Below are positions 13,301 through 24,438 of a DNA stretch of 60,000 nt, one piece after another. Position 1 is the first letter of the stretch. Each line of letters starts with the position of its first letter. Both the position numbers and the translations under genes were made by a program. The DNA is from Apostichopus japonicus (taxonomy: Eukaryota; Echinodermata; Holothuroidea; Aspidochirotida; Stichopodidae), in contig NC_092582.1 in NCBI RefSeq assembly GCF_037975245.1, forward strand, positions 26,018,077-26,078,076, in the 5' to 3' direction. A model generated the notes under the pieces. That model saw nothing but the letters and a program-made list of their open reading frames with translations, searched no databases and was not told the origin of the DNA.

Positions 13301-14980
13301 CCTCTACCGGTTTGTCGCTGTTGTCTCGTAATTTCTTAACAATCCCGTATTTAGTAAGCAATAAACGGGTTTGGTTTCTAGAGCGGTGGCCTTGATGAAA
13401 TTCCTGCATAGTTCTTGTCTCTGGCAGTGTCAGTAGTATGCTGTAAATGATTACACCGCGTTTTCATGTGTGTTGTGTGATACAAAACTCTGTGGTTTGT
13501 TCATGAATACGTTCAGAACTGTTCACGACTCGTGGGCTGACCGTTTTGGGTGTCCTGGTTTCGTAGTTGATTCACCCATTAGGAAAGCTGTGAATGCTAT
13601 ATCGAATATCAAAATTTTAGCCTATTGAAGTGCAGTAACCTAATGCTATTTTACTGTAACAAACCAGTGTATTTCAAACTTTTTCCAGATGCACCAGTCT
13701 TGTACTAACTGGAGTGAAGTTTTGCAAATATTGTAACCCAAGTCGTGAGTCGACATTTTTTTACAGCTCAAGAAACTAATAGTGAATATAAGTCCGATAC
13801 ACACTGACTCGTGTCACAAAAATAAAAACGCAAATTCAAAGTGAAAAAAAAATTCTGAAGTGTTTACAACATTGGGTATCAAACGTATGGTCAATTCCGT
13901 CATTTGTGAACAATTGGTATTTCATTCAATTTAGGTATGAATTATATATAGACACAGTCTGTATTTTATTTTATTTTTTTATATGCATTTTAGTTCTATA
14001 TATCAGGAGGGAAAGACAAAGTATTTTTGGTCATATATCATATAAAGATAAATATGTGTATTTACTTATATTTGGGCTCATGGCCACGGGCCCTTTGGGT
14101 GATCACAGAGCACTTGCCCTAGCTGCACCCCACCCTCGTTACCGGTACATCGAATTAAAAATAACGGAACTCGAACAGTAAAAGGGAAGTAAAAGACTTT
14201 GCCATAAGGGGCGGCTCCACCCTCTTCAGAAAGAAGTTGGCAAAAAGGGAATAAGAAATGAAAAATAAATTAACAGTTATTTCCACTGAACTACTGTACT
14301 CCAGAATTGAATATCCTGCTTCTTGTTCCGAAAGGCTCCCAACGAAATGCCCAAAAGTCGGCAACGGGGATGAGGGTGGGGGTGGGGTACCTCTTGGTGA
14401 CCGCATGATCCATCTAATAACAGTAACCAGGAATACCTACAATGTGGCTTTGAATGTACAGTTGATGAAGTTATAATACAATAACCGCATGCTCTGCTTC
14501 CAAAGACACCTTGATATCCGTCTCAGCAAAGCTACTTGATTATCGAAGAAAATAAAACAGAAAAGAAACCGAAGGAGAAGTGTTATGTTCCTGGAAATAC
14601 AGTTAGTAGAGATCTGTGGGTTATAGTATTCTGTTGGTCGCATATCGGGGGTTTTCGTTACGTCAAGTCTCAGCGAATTGAGCGGAAACATGTAAAATTG
14701 TGCCTATGTACCGCGAATCTACGCTTTCAGAACACGTGATGAGAAAGATGAATGCTCTACGCATAGACCTCTAGGCATAAGAATGCAAGATAAGGTTGTG
14801 TACACTTCAAGACGGGTGGGCTAGGTATTTCAGTGTGTACATAACAGTCAATTATTCAACACTCTGTTGTTTGCTCTTACTGTATATGAAACAACGATTA
14901 CGTGAGACATGATCTAAGTTTTGAACTGATGAAGAACCATAAACCCAATTTTGCAAACTTGCAAACTATGCAATAATTGA
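10348..14980. other. intron, no further supported exon
   Basis: AT-rich intronic DNA. It contains simple C-rich and G-rich runs (about 11490-11540 with a 12-base ctcctctcgctc repeat, 11680-11690, 12000-12055, and a G run near 12875-12890). One possible cassette exon at 13689-13744 is discussed under rejected items. The open frames near 13906-14739 show no domain and no splice support. Confidence 0.5.
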
Positions 14981-15342
14981 AGAGACCATGACACGAAAAT
15001 TCAAACTAATCGAGAGTAACTTCCTCTGAATATATGCAAAAATCGATGTTCAGAACTATTCTCATCACCTTGAAAACCTCAAAGACTAATGATTAATTAA
15101 TGTTTTAATATTCGCATCCGAAAATAAATATCTGAAAATGCGATTTCACAACAAGACAATGCTGACGTCGTGTTAGGAACACAAGTGCCAAGCCCAGGCA
15201 TGTACAGTACTGTACTGGATGCGTGACGATCATACCGTTCCATATATACGCACATTTACACTGAGAGAACAACCACTGTATTACGCTATATCGTTAGAAA
15301 TTTCAAGTTTGTTTTACAACCGTTGTTAACTATCCCAGAGAA

Positions 15343-15600
15343 ATGCCGGTCCGTTGTGTTGTTGGGGGCTGCATAAATATCATAACCCATGCAATAAGCC
15401 TTCATCCATGGCTGAAGGACGAAAAAAACATGGCGATTATGACCAAGTTAGTGCAAAACACCAGCGCCGATTTCACTGGTCCTAGCCAGTATGCAGCTCC
15501 GTATGTAGCGAATACTTCACGAAAGCATACTACGATCCCTCCTTTTTTATGAAATTCAACAAATGGGCTTTAATTAACGGGTCGACATAAACGAGTCGTT
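15343..15600 (+). pseudogene. THAP zinc-finger protein, frameshifted (copy A)
   Basis: The frame opens with MPVRCVVGGCIN, then ISLHPWLKDE and then TSADFTGPSQY. It breaks, and one frame over continues with CSSVCSEYFTKAYYDPSFF. Joined by eye this order matches the THAP C2CH zinc-binding fold: an N-terminal CxxxxC pair, an invariant W in the LHPW region, ADFTGPS, and then CSEHF with the last Cys and His (here CSEY, so the final zinc-binding His is replaced). A single frameshift lies just after the GPSQY segment, and stops follow soon after. THAP domains bind DNA and occur in transposases and in transposon accessory proteins. The gene starts about 360 bases inside the left end of the element and points inward, converging with the gene on the other strand. 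Same break as in copy B. Confidence 0.7.
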
Positions 15601-15699
15601 CTTCTGTCGAGTATATATTCCACATTAAAGCTCCGAAGACCAGATTGGAGAACAGGAAACCTCCAATGTGGCAAGTGGCGAGCCTTGTACATGTATGAA

Positions 15700-16100
15700 T
15701 ACATATGGGTTGTAAGTCACCGTAACACAACGCACAATACGGTTTAGGGTGTTCCGCGAATTTCAACAACATGCACAAAATGGTCTGGATTTTGTTTTTA
15801 AATGCTTCGTTAATAAATTCTTACCACGTTGTATGTTCCTTGCAATAGTTCCGAACAGGTTTCTTCTTCGATATGTTGTGGAGCTTCAATTTCGGCTCGT
15901 TTAACAGGCTAGAACTGATACGGTTCTAACACCTCCGGTCCACCCTCAACGTTCGGTTCAATATTGGCATGATCATCGCCTTCACTCTCTGCTTCGAATA
16001 TGAGAAAGGGCACTCTAATTATAGCCCAGTTTCACTGCCTGGTGAAGAACTATCACTTTGAACTTTGGTTGCTGCATTTGGTTCTAAATCTGACATTCCA
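15700..16100 (-). pseudogene. truncated P2X7-ballast-like gene (copy A)
   Basis: Reading inward from the right end, the minus strand repeats the 5' part of the gene described at 21571-22450. It carries an acidic stretch with AESEGD and NIEPNVEGG, and a conserved donor CAACGTG/gtaaga. After the presumed intron comes FAEHPKPYCALCYGDLQPI. The internal deletion removes everything downstream, including the domain core, and fuses the frame to the tail of the THAP region. The frame at 15530-15778 on the minus strand is therefore a deletion chimera, not a gene. Confidence 0.55.
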
Positions 16101-16778
16101 CGGGAAATTTCGATCTGATTTCGGGCCGACTTTTTATCGACTGTTTTGTGTATTTATGTGCACTTGTCGTACTGTAAGTATGATATGTGTTCGGAGGAAT
16201 CAGCGAGTGCCAAATCGTGTTCATAACACATGTGACGTCACATGACGTCATGAGATTAGGAACATTTTCAGCCGAACGAACTTTTCAAGCCAGAAGAGGG
16301 TAAATTAAATATCAATTTTCGAAGGGAAAAATCAAATTGTTAACTGGCAGAATGGTTGATATATGTTCTAGAGAGCATGCTTAGATGGATCCCAAAAAGA
16401 CAGGACGTTGAAATTTTCATGTCATGGCCACTTTAAGGAAAGTCACTATCTTCTCGAAACCTTGTTGACCCCATTTCGTATACACACGCACACATAGCTA
16501 CACGCTACACATTGTTAACCCCAGCCACATGACGTAATACACATTATACAAAAAGACAAACTCGGCGATACATACAAATTTTATTAATAAAACCAAGGCG
16601 AAGAGTTTTGGTCTGTAAATTTAATTATATTAAACACATCACTACACTATTAATCAATCTGCCTTCAAGCATTAAATATGAAGTACAGTATATTAAATTC
16701 TTAAATTAGATGGATAACATGCCAGTTTCCTTAGAAATGTTACCAAATGTGATTCTTGTCATTATTTAATCTTCACAG

Positions 16779-16873
16779 GTTTGGTCCATTGTCGATTCTA
16801 CAAAGATATTTTCTACCAGAGACCTTTCCTGTCACATCGATCCCGTCATCATTGAAATCAAGAAATGTCAAAG
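16779..16873 (+). CDS. second candidate exon of the LRR gene
   Basis: The acceptor aatcttcacag ends at 16778 and the donor aaag/gtaaaa follows at 16874. The 95 bases enter in phase 2: the first G completes a Glu codon with GA from the exon at 10139-10347. They leave in phase 1. The reading is FGPLSILQRYFLPETF and then PVTSIPSSLKSRNVK, with no stop. FGPLSIL continues the LRR spacing of the previous exon and the rest looks like the end of the solenoid. Of the other two frames, the one I checked (entry with two bases) hits a stop. The intron before it is 6.4 kb and contains copy A of the Kolobok-like element. Confidence 0.6.
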
Positions 16874-19055
16874 GTAAAAGAAACGACGTCAGTAAATTAA
16901 AAGTAAGGTCATATAATATTAATTAATACATGGAGCTTTGAAAGTAGGGTGGTATAAATAAAATAAGTTTACATTATATGGAGCATATTTGAATATATAT
17001 CTTCTAAACTATTCAAATTATTATAGTCCTACATTTCAGAATAATGCATTAGGAGCAAGCTATCAAAAAAAAAGGAAGGTAGGCAATCAGGACTGGAAAT
17101 TACTCCGTTTGTGGTGTGTAACAGTTTAATGAACACACTAATAATATTCCAGATACTGTGTTAGAAAATGTATGTACAGCGCATGTAAAAACATGTAACA
17201 AGTTATTTAAGAAAAACTTCAAATATATATACTAAGGATATTCCACTCGTATAGATTGCCTTTAATTAACGTAACATGTTGGAGATATTTAAGGCATCTA
17301 TGGTTGTGTTCGATTTATTATGAGTGAAATTGGATCAAGTAATTATAGCAATGATATATGAATGCTATCAAGTACTGTACGTCTGCTTACATCAAAGTTA
17401 CAATAATAGTTGGTAGTCTTACCATGATTATTCAACAACAAATTAAGTAAGTGCTGATATGCTAATTAAGCTACATATATCGCAGGTTTTCCTTAATTTC
17501 AAATTAATCGATATAATAACATTTTATTGGATCCTGTCTTGCGTCACCAATACCTGAACAAACATACCTGAACAAATAAACGCATAATAAGCGTCGCAGT
17601 TAGTTCTCGAGCAGACATGCGCACAACAAGCTGAACCACCAAGTCAAATATATCCATACTGAAGTAGCCTATATAGGGACACATCCACATCAACTCTCAG
17701 ACTGGTTTTGTACTACTGCTGTTGTAGAGTACTGTACTTCATTGCAATTTGGGGGAAATCTTTCATTTGACTCGAAATAATTTAGTAATTTATTTCAAGG
17801 TTTACGGTCATTTGAGATCAGCAGAGGTCAAAGTTTGCAAACAGTGTAAAACACACATTCTAGGATAAATTTGGATGTAAGTCAAACTTTGTATGATGAT
17901 TTCGAGTCATCATAAGTGCTACCTTAGCCTTATCGTTTTAGTTAACTTCAATGGTTATTCAATTACCTATAAACAGAGATCTGTGGAAACTTTGTAGAGG
18001 TGTATCCTCTGATATCAGATTCCTAAAATATTTCACTAAGTACATCACTGAAATTCTAATGCATTTCTCATATCTGATTATTTACTATAAGAGAGGTTGT
18101 CAAGTAGTGTTAACTTTCAAGAATGTCACAAATTATTTGATTGTATGTTTGTTACAAATGTGTCCATCTGAGAATAATGTTTTCTTGTCGTTACATTCAG
18201 TTATGTCTTAATGCTCATTATTTTACCGATTGGTTATAAAATAGCATGAATAGATGAGAGAAAACGCTACAGTGAATTTGTATGTAAATAAAACTAGAAG
18301 TTTAATTTTGATATATTTTTAATTAGATCGATAAAGTCACTGCTAAAGGTCCAGGTTGTATTTCTTTACAATGTTTACTTATAAGAAATGCTCCTTAAAA
18401 CACTGGAGGCTTGTAACGTGACTGGACTACTTAGTCTAACACACAGGTTATTATGTACTGTAAGCTCCTGCAGATGCACCACAGAATACAATAATTATGT
18501 TAAACAATACATATGACGTCAAATGACATGTCAACATATTACAAATTGGTCCTTGACAAATTATATTGTGTGTCAGCTATAAACAAAGTCATTTTAGAGT
18601 TAAGTCATAATAATTCTCAAAATTATGGATAACATTTAACATTTAGGACTGCACTGAGGCGCCTACGTCATCATTTACTTTTCCTTAAAAAGGAAAGATT
18701 TAGCATATCGTAAAGCTGAATATTTTGATAACCGGGATGCTTTTCTAAACATCACAAGCAATCAAATGTTTCATTTCCCTGAACAATAACATATCTATAC
18801 ATGGATTCTACCTAAATTAATTATTTAAAATTAATGAAGAGTAATGTAAATACATACAAACCTCTCTATCTCCACCACTCAATAATATTTCTCATACTCG
18901 TACACATTGTACCCTCGTTCATTGTTCTGATTATAAAAGACACATCGAGATTCTCATTGTTAATGGTGGAGTGACGTCACTGCTGATGGTGTCATCATTG
19001 ATCAATCTCAAAGACAGAAGTAGTTACTGCTGCTGCTGCTGTTTTGCCATAGTCC
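16874..19055. other. intron, nothing recognised
   Basis: AT-rich intron sequence. The open frame at 17951-18211 has no domain and no splice context. A single TGACGTCA lies near 18973. Confidence 0.5.
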
Positions 19056-19241
19056 TCATAGAAACGTCGGCATTCTCTTGTGTGCCTTTGCTGTTTCCAC
19101 GGCCATTCCTCCATCTGTCCACTTCTTGATGTTATCGATCCATCCTGTTTTCCTACGTCCTGGCCTGGCCTTCCCTTGTACTTCTCCTACTGTCATCTGA
19201 ACTAGGCTATCTGATCGGCGCTTCCAATCTCCATACAGTAG
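19056..19241 (-). pseudogene. LINE reverse-transcriptase ORF, 3' end fragment
   Basis: On the minus strand 61 codons are open and end in TGA. They read LLYGDWKRRSDSLVQ, then VGEVQGKARPGRRKTGW, then IDNIKKWTDGGM. This is the familiar C-terminal tail of animal non-LTR retrotransposon polyproteins (pattern G-x-x-x-R-x-x-x-x-L-x-x-x-x-x-x-G-x-x-x-G-x-R-x-x-G-R-x-x-x-x-W). The reverse-transcriptase core is absent, as expected for a 5'-truncated copy. The frame here is intact, which suggests a fairly young insertion. I cannot assign the clade. Confidence 0.65.
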
Positions 19242-20077
19242 GCAGCTTCCTCTTCCTTAACTGGACAAGTTACTACTAGTTAGTGTAAACAACATATATG
19301 ATTCGATCCAATAAATTTTCGACTATTTCAGACAGATGTGTGTTTAATAGCTGTAGTAAAATATCTGGTGATAACAGCTTAGAGAGAGATTCAGAAAATA
19401 TGTTGTCAAAGTCACATAATTTTTTGCATTATTTAGAATGTTTGAAAACGTTGATATTTGGACGAGTCACTAAGTGTATAAAACTTTAATTTATAATTTC
19501 ATTTTTTTTGGACACTCTCATTACTTATTCCTGACCCCCAACCCCCCACACCACTCTATCCACTTTGCAAAGCGAGGTATCAGCTGTCACCTTCACCATG
19601 TTCCTACACCTAAAATTGATTCTTAGTAGAGTTTAAAGAACATTAAACAAAACAAACCTTAGCGTTAAGCAAACAACCTTCCTTAACCGAATTGGAATGC
19701 TCTTAGATCCAGCAGTACTCTTACATGGAGACTGGTTAATTGGTTATGAAAATGTAATTTTTTTTATGATATAAATACACAATTTAATTTAATTAAGCTA
19801 TTCAAACAAATCCTTTTTCTTCTTTTTTTTTCCAATTTTTGTTAAACAGTGTTTAATTTTGACTTTTGTGATGGGTGATGAAGTCACTGATGTTGGGTGT
19901 TCTCTGATCAGTTCATCATCTCATGGATTAAGATTTTTGATCTGACAATCAAATACTCGACTATCATGAATTGATTTATTAATTTCAATATCAAATCGAT
20001 ATTCGTTCCTATTTTAGTTGTTTCACATGTTTCATGTAGGTTTATTAAATTGATCAGATATACTAATGAGAAGATAA

Positions 20078-20285
20078 CAATTCTAACCTGATTGTTTATG
20101 TTACTAAGATAATAATGGTTGTAAACTTATCAGCTATAAAACCGAGATGATAATGATAGAAAACTGATTGGTAATCTTACTGAGATATTATGATTGTAAA
20201 CTGATCAGCTGCACTACCGAGATGATAATGATAGTAGACTGATCGGTAATCTCTCTGAGATGATAATGATAGTAAACTGACAAGA
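20078..20285. repeat. degenerate tandem repeat
   Basis: Related segments such as gagatgataatgatag and aaactgatcggtaatc recur about six times at uneven 30-60 base spacing. The unit is too decayed to fix exactly. It lies in the intron before the exon at 20456. Confidence 0.5.
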
Positions 20286-20455
20286 TCAAAATTAAGGAAT
20301 CAACTAGGTTGATTACTCAGCTGATATGAAGTTATCATTGAGAGCCAAAATAAATCTCGTGAATATAATGTTTATGATTTCATTCCAGACCAACAAAGAT
20401 TAAGTATGCACTTATATATATCATTAACATATCTCTCTTTTATGTTTTTCATCAG

Positions 20456-20517
20456 TTTGGAATCATACCAACTCTGGCCAGTTTCTTCGTCTGAATCTAC
20501 AAACCGGTCAATGGCAG
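20456..20517 (+). CDS. third candidate exon of the LRR gene
   Basis: The strong acceptor tatgtttttcatcag ends at 20455 and the donor cag/gtaaag starts at 20518. The exon enters in phase 1 (its TT completes a Val codon with the G left by 16779-16873) and leaves in phase 0. The frame reads VWNHTNSGQFLRLNLQTGQW plus Q with no stop. There is no diagnostic motif. Support comes from two good splice sites and phase agreement with the two previous exons. Confidence 0.5.
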
Positions 20518-21242
20518 GTAAAGAGATTGCTCACCTTTCTTTCAGCTATTGCTCATAATGCAAGTCTGGTCAGCTTGTTTGCGATATGCTGCCCTATAGC
20601 ACTGTTTTCAGTCCCCAATAAGTGTAAATAAATCAATATAGTGATACATTATCTGTGAAGTTTACGTGCTGCTGGTAATATTAGAAGTTCTGATGTAAAG
20701 AAAGAACTTTCAGACATCTTCCTGTTCCTACTTCCAAGTGGTGTGGGGCGGGGAGGGGGGGTGGTGTGAGAGAGGATGGAATCTTGCATGCGAACATTGT
20801 CTAAATTAATCTCATTCATCACTCCCAACGCTTTCTATATTGACACACTAGTACAATGTCCATGTCAGTTTGAGACCGTTGATATTGTAAACATATAGAT
20901 ATAGCTAAAGATTGACTTTTGGAAAGGTTTGCTATATAGTGTGCAATCATTTTGACACATCCCATTTTATTATTATTCGAGATTGTGAATTTGCATCCAA
21001 TAATCTTCACGTTTATTCTAAGATGAAACCGTCATGTTGAACAGGTTTGTTGTAATTTCTGTGTAATTGTTCATCATAGCACATACAACAGTCGTAACAG
21101 TCCGTTTAACTGACCCTGTATATACAATTACTGTAGCAGCTCCCTGGTTTTAACTGGTCATGTATAGGTTTTAGTTGTTTCTGTTGGTGTGAGTCGTGGG
21201 TCTTTCATACATCATTTAACACTAACAGATATATTACTTTAA
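20518..21242. other. intron, nothing recognised
   Basis: AT-rich intron with one G run (20745-20765). It ends in the TTAA target site (21239-21242) of the next transposon copy. Confidence 0.5.
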
Positions 21243-21570
21243 AGTGGCCATGACACGAAAATTTCAAAGTCCTATATTTTTGGGATCCATCAAAGAATGT
21301 TCTCTAGAACATGTATCAACCATTCTGCCAGTTTAAAACTTGATTTTTCAAGTCGAAAATTGAGAATGAATTTACCCTTTTCGGCGTTTGAAACTTTGTT
21401 TACTCGAAAATTTTCCGATTCGCATGACGTCATGTGACGTCACGTTTTGAACACATTTACGGGATCCTCCGAATATACCATTCACGTACACAGTAGACAA
21501 GTACACATACCACTAGTAGTTACTAAACAAAACACCGATCACAAGTGCGATATCAAATCAAAATTTCCTG

Positions 21571-22450
21571 TGAAATAGCGGAACCAGAACCAATTGCGGC
21601 AACCGAAGTTCAAAGTGATAATGGTTCTTCACTAGGCAGTGAAATTGGGCTATAATTAGAGTGCCCTTTCTCATATTCGAAGCAGAGAGTGAAGGCGATG
21701 ATCATTCCAATATTGAACCGAACGTTGAGGGTGGAGCGGAGGTGTTAGAACCGTATCAGTTCGAGCCTGTTAAACGAGCCGAAATTGAAGCTCCACAACA
21801 TATCGAAGAAGAAATCCGTTCGAAACCATTGCAAGGAACATACAACGTGGTAAGAATTTATTAACGAAGCATTTAAAAACAAAATCCAGTCCATTTTGTG
21901 CATGTGTTGTTGGAATTCGCGGAACACCCTAAACCGTATTGTGCGTTGTGTTACGGTAACTTACAACCCATATGTAGAGTGTGTAGTACTAGTAGGGTTG
22001 TTGCATACTGAAAGTTTGGCTCGGGGATGTAAGTTGCATTATGCAGCCATGCTAGGTAGGCATATGTGTTATTTCATACTCATGATTACTTGGCTAGTAC
22101 TTTGGCCTGGAGTTTTGCAAATCAATTTTCTGAAACCAAAGAATGTTTCATGATACACGGAAGGTGTAAAATCACAACAAATGTAACCATAACTGTACAT
22201 TGTATGCCTGCTTGTTATTGTGGACATCATGGCCAACATTAATACATTTTGAACTTTCATAAATTTTTTCCCAGGCAGATACATAGCCTACGGTCAACAG
22301 GTTCAATGATACTTGGGGTTCCTAGCAAGACACGTCAGGGTTGTGCTACCATCATGTGCAGTCCAAAGGATCAGAAGTGATTTTCCAGCCAATGGTCATT
22401 ACACTGGATTCAAGTTGCCAGGAGAAAACTCATTGTATAGGAAGCCTTGG
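21571..22450 (+). pseudogene. P2X7-C-terminal (ballast) domain-like gene, decayed
   Basis: The acidic N-terminal part reads EPEPIAATEVQSDNGSS, then after a shift AESEGDDHSNIEPNVEGG, then EVLEPYQFEPVKR. A donor follows at CAACGTG/gtaaga (about 21850). Next comes a Cys-rich piece, PYCALCYGNLQPI (about 21928-21975), and, after further breaks, YIAYGQQVQ, an in-frame stop, then YLGFLARHVRVVLPSCAVQR and IRSDFPANGHYTGFK (about 22280-22415). The order YxFEP, Cys-rich CxxC...GNxxP, then V-L-P-S-C-x-V-x-x-I-R-x-x-F-P-x-x-G-x-Y-T-G-F matches the cysteine-rich cytoplasmic domain found at the C-terminus of vertebrate P2X7 and as a free-standing protein in many invertebrates. No channel region is present. 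At least two frameshifts and one stop show decay. Family recognised by motif memory only. Confidence 0.65.
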
Positions 22451-23734
22451 TTGAGAAATTCCTCCAGGAACACCTTTTCTAAACTACAATTGTGTTGGAT
22501 TATCAATCCGTCAGGGTTCCCTCAGTGTTGATATATTGAAATTCAAGACTTTTAATTCAGGATGAAAAGGTTATTTTCCAGACCCAACATCAACAATGAA
22601 AGAAAAGGCGTGTTTTGAAGCATTTGGACACAAGTATTGGCGTGACCGTGATGTCATATAATATGTGCATAAGGGAACAGGCATTGACCTTTTTAGGGGC
22701 ATTTACCTCCCAGACGTTTGATTCGTACCTTTAATCTGGAAGCCAAAATATCCATATCACCAATGATATTTGACAGAAAAGTCATAATAAAGACCAATGG
22801 AGGCAGCAGAACTCTTGAATGTTTAGACTTTGTTTCTTCAGCAGCAGTTGGTTTGTTTTGTAGTCTTTCTTCAAAAACTCAGCAGTACACCCTGTCAATG
22901 GTCTTCGATTGTTTTAATGCGTGTGATGCTGTGTTTCACATTGCCCATCAGTGTTGTACGTGTCGACTCGTCGTGCTTGTGTAACATTTTTGCATGTGAG
23001 TTACTTCGTGCAGTGTTTCTTGGTTTAAATAACCCTTTATTGTATTTGATTCTGGATTATTCTAATTAATTTGTCACAACAACGATTGATAGCGATGGAC
23101 ATGCAACTGCTTTGTAGGCTTAAAGCAAAAAAATTCATGTAAGTTGTTTTCTTTTAACCTCCTTTGATGTCACAAATCACATTAGTGTAATTTAAGAATG
23201 ATAATGTTTATGGAAAGTACAGTTTTACTTTTATGTCATATAATAAAATGATTGTTGTTAATGTTAGTTCAGATTGTCCAGAATGACTGTCTAGAACTGA
23301 TATTGAATAAATTTTGTTCAATGATGTAACACTTGAACTATGTTGTGTGAATTTTTGGCTCTGTGACTTTAAAATAAATCGCTTTGAGATTTAATTAAAC
23401 ACCCTTTGGAATAAAATCTTTTTACCTACCTATTTTGACCCATCCCCATTACCCCCACTCCCTCCACAACATAAAAAATGGTTTTCCTGGAATAGGAATA
23501 AGAAATTATTGCTATAACTAACTGATCCAGCATATTCCAGAAATAAATTGGGGCACTGAGATTTGTTCACAAGAAGATGTAACCCATTGCTTCTGAAGCT
23601 AACCTCATAGCTTATTAGTATACAATAGAGCAATGAAGGGGGTGTTAATTTAGATGATACAGTAAAATCTCTTGGTCTATTGCGACTTCAGTGTAGTAAC
23701 GCTAATACTATAGTACCACTAGTGCTCGGCGCGC

Positions 23735-24082
23735 TACCTCCTAAGGATCGCCACTTGCCCCATTGGAGGTTTCCTGTTCCCCGATCTGGTCTTCAGAGTA
23801 GTTTTTTGTGGATTACTTGACAGAAGAATGACTCTTTTATGTCGAACCGTTAAAGTCCATTTGTTTTTTTTCATAACGAAAAGGAGGGATCGTAATATGC
23901 TTCCGTGAAGTGTTCGCTTCATTCGGAGCTGCATACTGGCTAGGCCCAGTGAAATCGGCGCTGGTGTTGTGCACTAACTTGGTCATAATCGCCGTGTTGT
24001 TTTCGTCCTTCAGCCATGGATGAAGGCTAACTGCATGGGTAATGATATTTATGCAGCCCCCAACAACACAACGGACCGGCAT
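23735..24082 (-). pseudogene. THAP zinc-finger protein, frameshifted (copy B)
   Basis: It starts at the ATG at 24082, about 350 bases inside the right end of the element. The frame gives MPVRCVVGGCIN, VSLHPWLKDE and SADFTGPSQY. It then breaks at the same place as in copy A, and the other frame continues with CSSECSEHFTEAYYDPSF. Here the CSEHF element keeps both the Cys and the His, so the C2CH set is complete once the shift is allowed for. Further stops follow in the tail, where NRKPP/GNLQ-like segments are shared with copy A. Likely role is DNA binding for the transposon; it cannot be translated whole as it stands. Confidence 0.7.
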
Positions 24083-24438
24083 TTCTCTCGGATAGTTTAC
24101 AACAGTTGTAAAACAAACTTGAAATTTCTAACGATATAGCGTAATACAGTGGTTGTTCTCTCAGTGTAAATGTGCGTGTATATGGAACGGTATGATCGTC
24201 GCGTATCCGATACATGCCTGGGCTTTGCACGTGTGTTCCTAACATGACGTCATCATTGTCTTGTTGTGAAATCGCATTCTCAGATATCTATTTTCGGATG
24301 CGAATATTAAAACGTTAATTACTAATTAGTTCTTGAGGTTTTCAAGGTGTTGAGGATAGTTTTGAACATAGATTTTCTCATAGATTCAGAGGAAGTTACT
24401 CTCGATGAGTTGGATTTTTCGTGTCATGGCCTCTTTAA

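Larger units (their letters stand above)
14981..16432. mobile_element. Kolobok-like transposon, short copy A
   Basis: The ends are AGAGACCATGACACGAAAA on the left and, read inward from the right, AGTGGCCATGACATGAAAA. The right flank is TTAA (16433-16436) and the left flank is TTGA (14977-14980), a one-base-decayed TTAA. TTAA target sites plus a THAP-domain gene fit the Kolobok superfamily; piggyBac also uses TTAA but does not carry THAP. This 1.45-kb copy is in the opposite orientation to copy B (21243-24434). Its two ends match copy B throughout, but it lacks about 1.74 kb of the interior (junction near 15710), so it is an internal-deletion derivative. Confidence 0.75.
21243..24434. mobile_element. 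Kolobok-like transposon, long copy B
   Basis: The ends are AGTGGCCATGACACGAAAA on the left and, read inward from the right, AGAGGCCATGACACGAAAA. Both flanks are an exact TTAA (21239-21242 and 24435-24438). The copy is 3,192 bases long and inverted relative to copy A. It carries two convergent decayed genes: a ballast-domain-like gene reading + from the left end, and a THAP gene reading - from the right end. Polyadenylation-type AATAAA signals at about 23247, 23307 and 23373 lie between their 3' ends. I see no recognisable DDE transposase core, so a full-length autonomous copy may be larger, or the transposase is not recognisable by eye. Confidence 0.8.

Noticed and set aside
13689-13744. Possible cassette exon of the LRR gene (CTSLVLTGVKFCKYCNPS)
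   Set aside because: It has good splice sites and enters in the right phase after 10347, but it leaves in a phase that makes the next exon (16779) hit a stop, and skipping it gives a clean frame. It could be a poison exon; not firm enough to annotate.
15530-15778. 82-codon minus-strand frame in copy A of the Kolobok-like element
   Set aside because: It runs across the internal-deletion junction, fusing the ballast-like gene to the reverse of the THAP region.
14981-16432. piggyBac-type element on the basis of TTAA flanks
   Set aside because: piggyBac elements do not carry THAP genes and their ends usually start CCC; the ends here start AGWGRCC and a THAP gene is inside, which fits Kolobok better.
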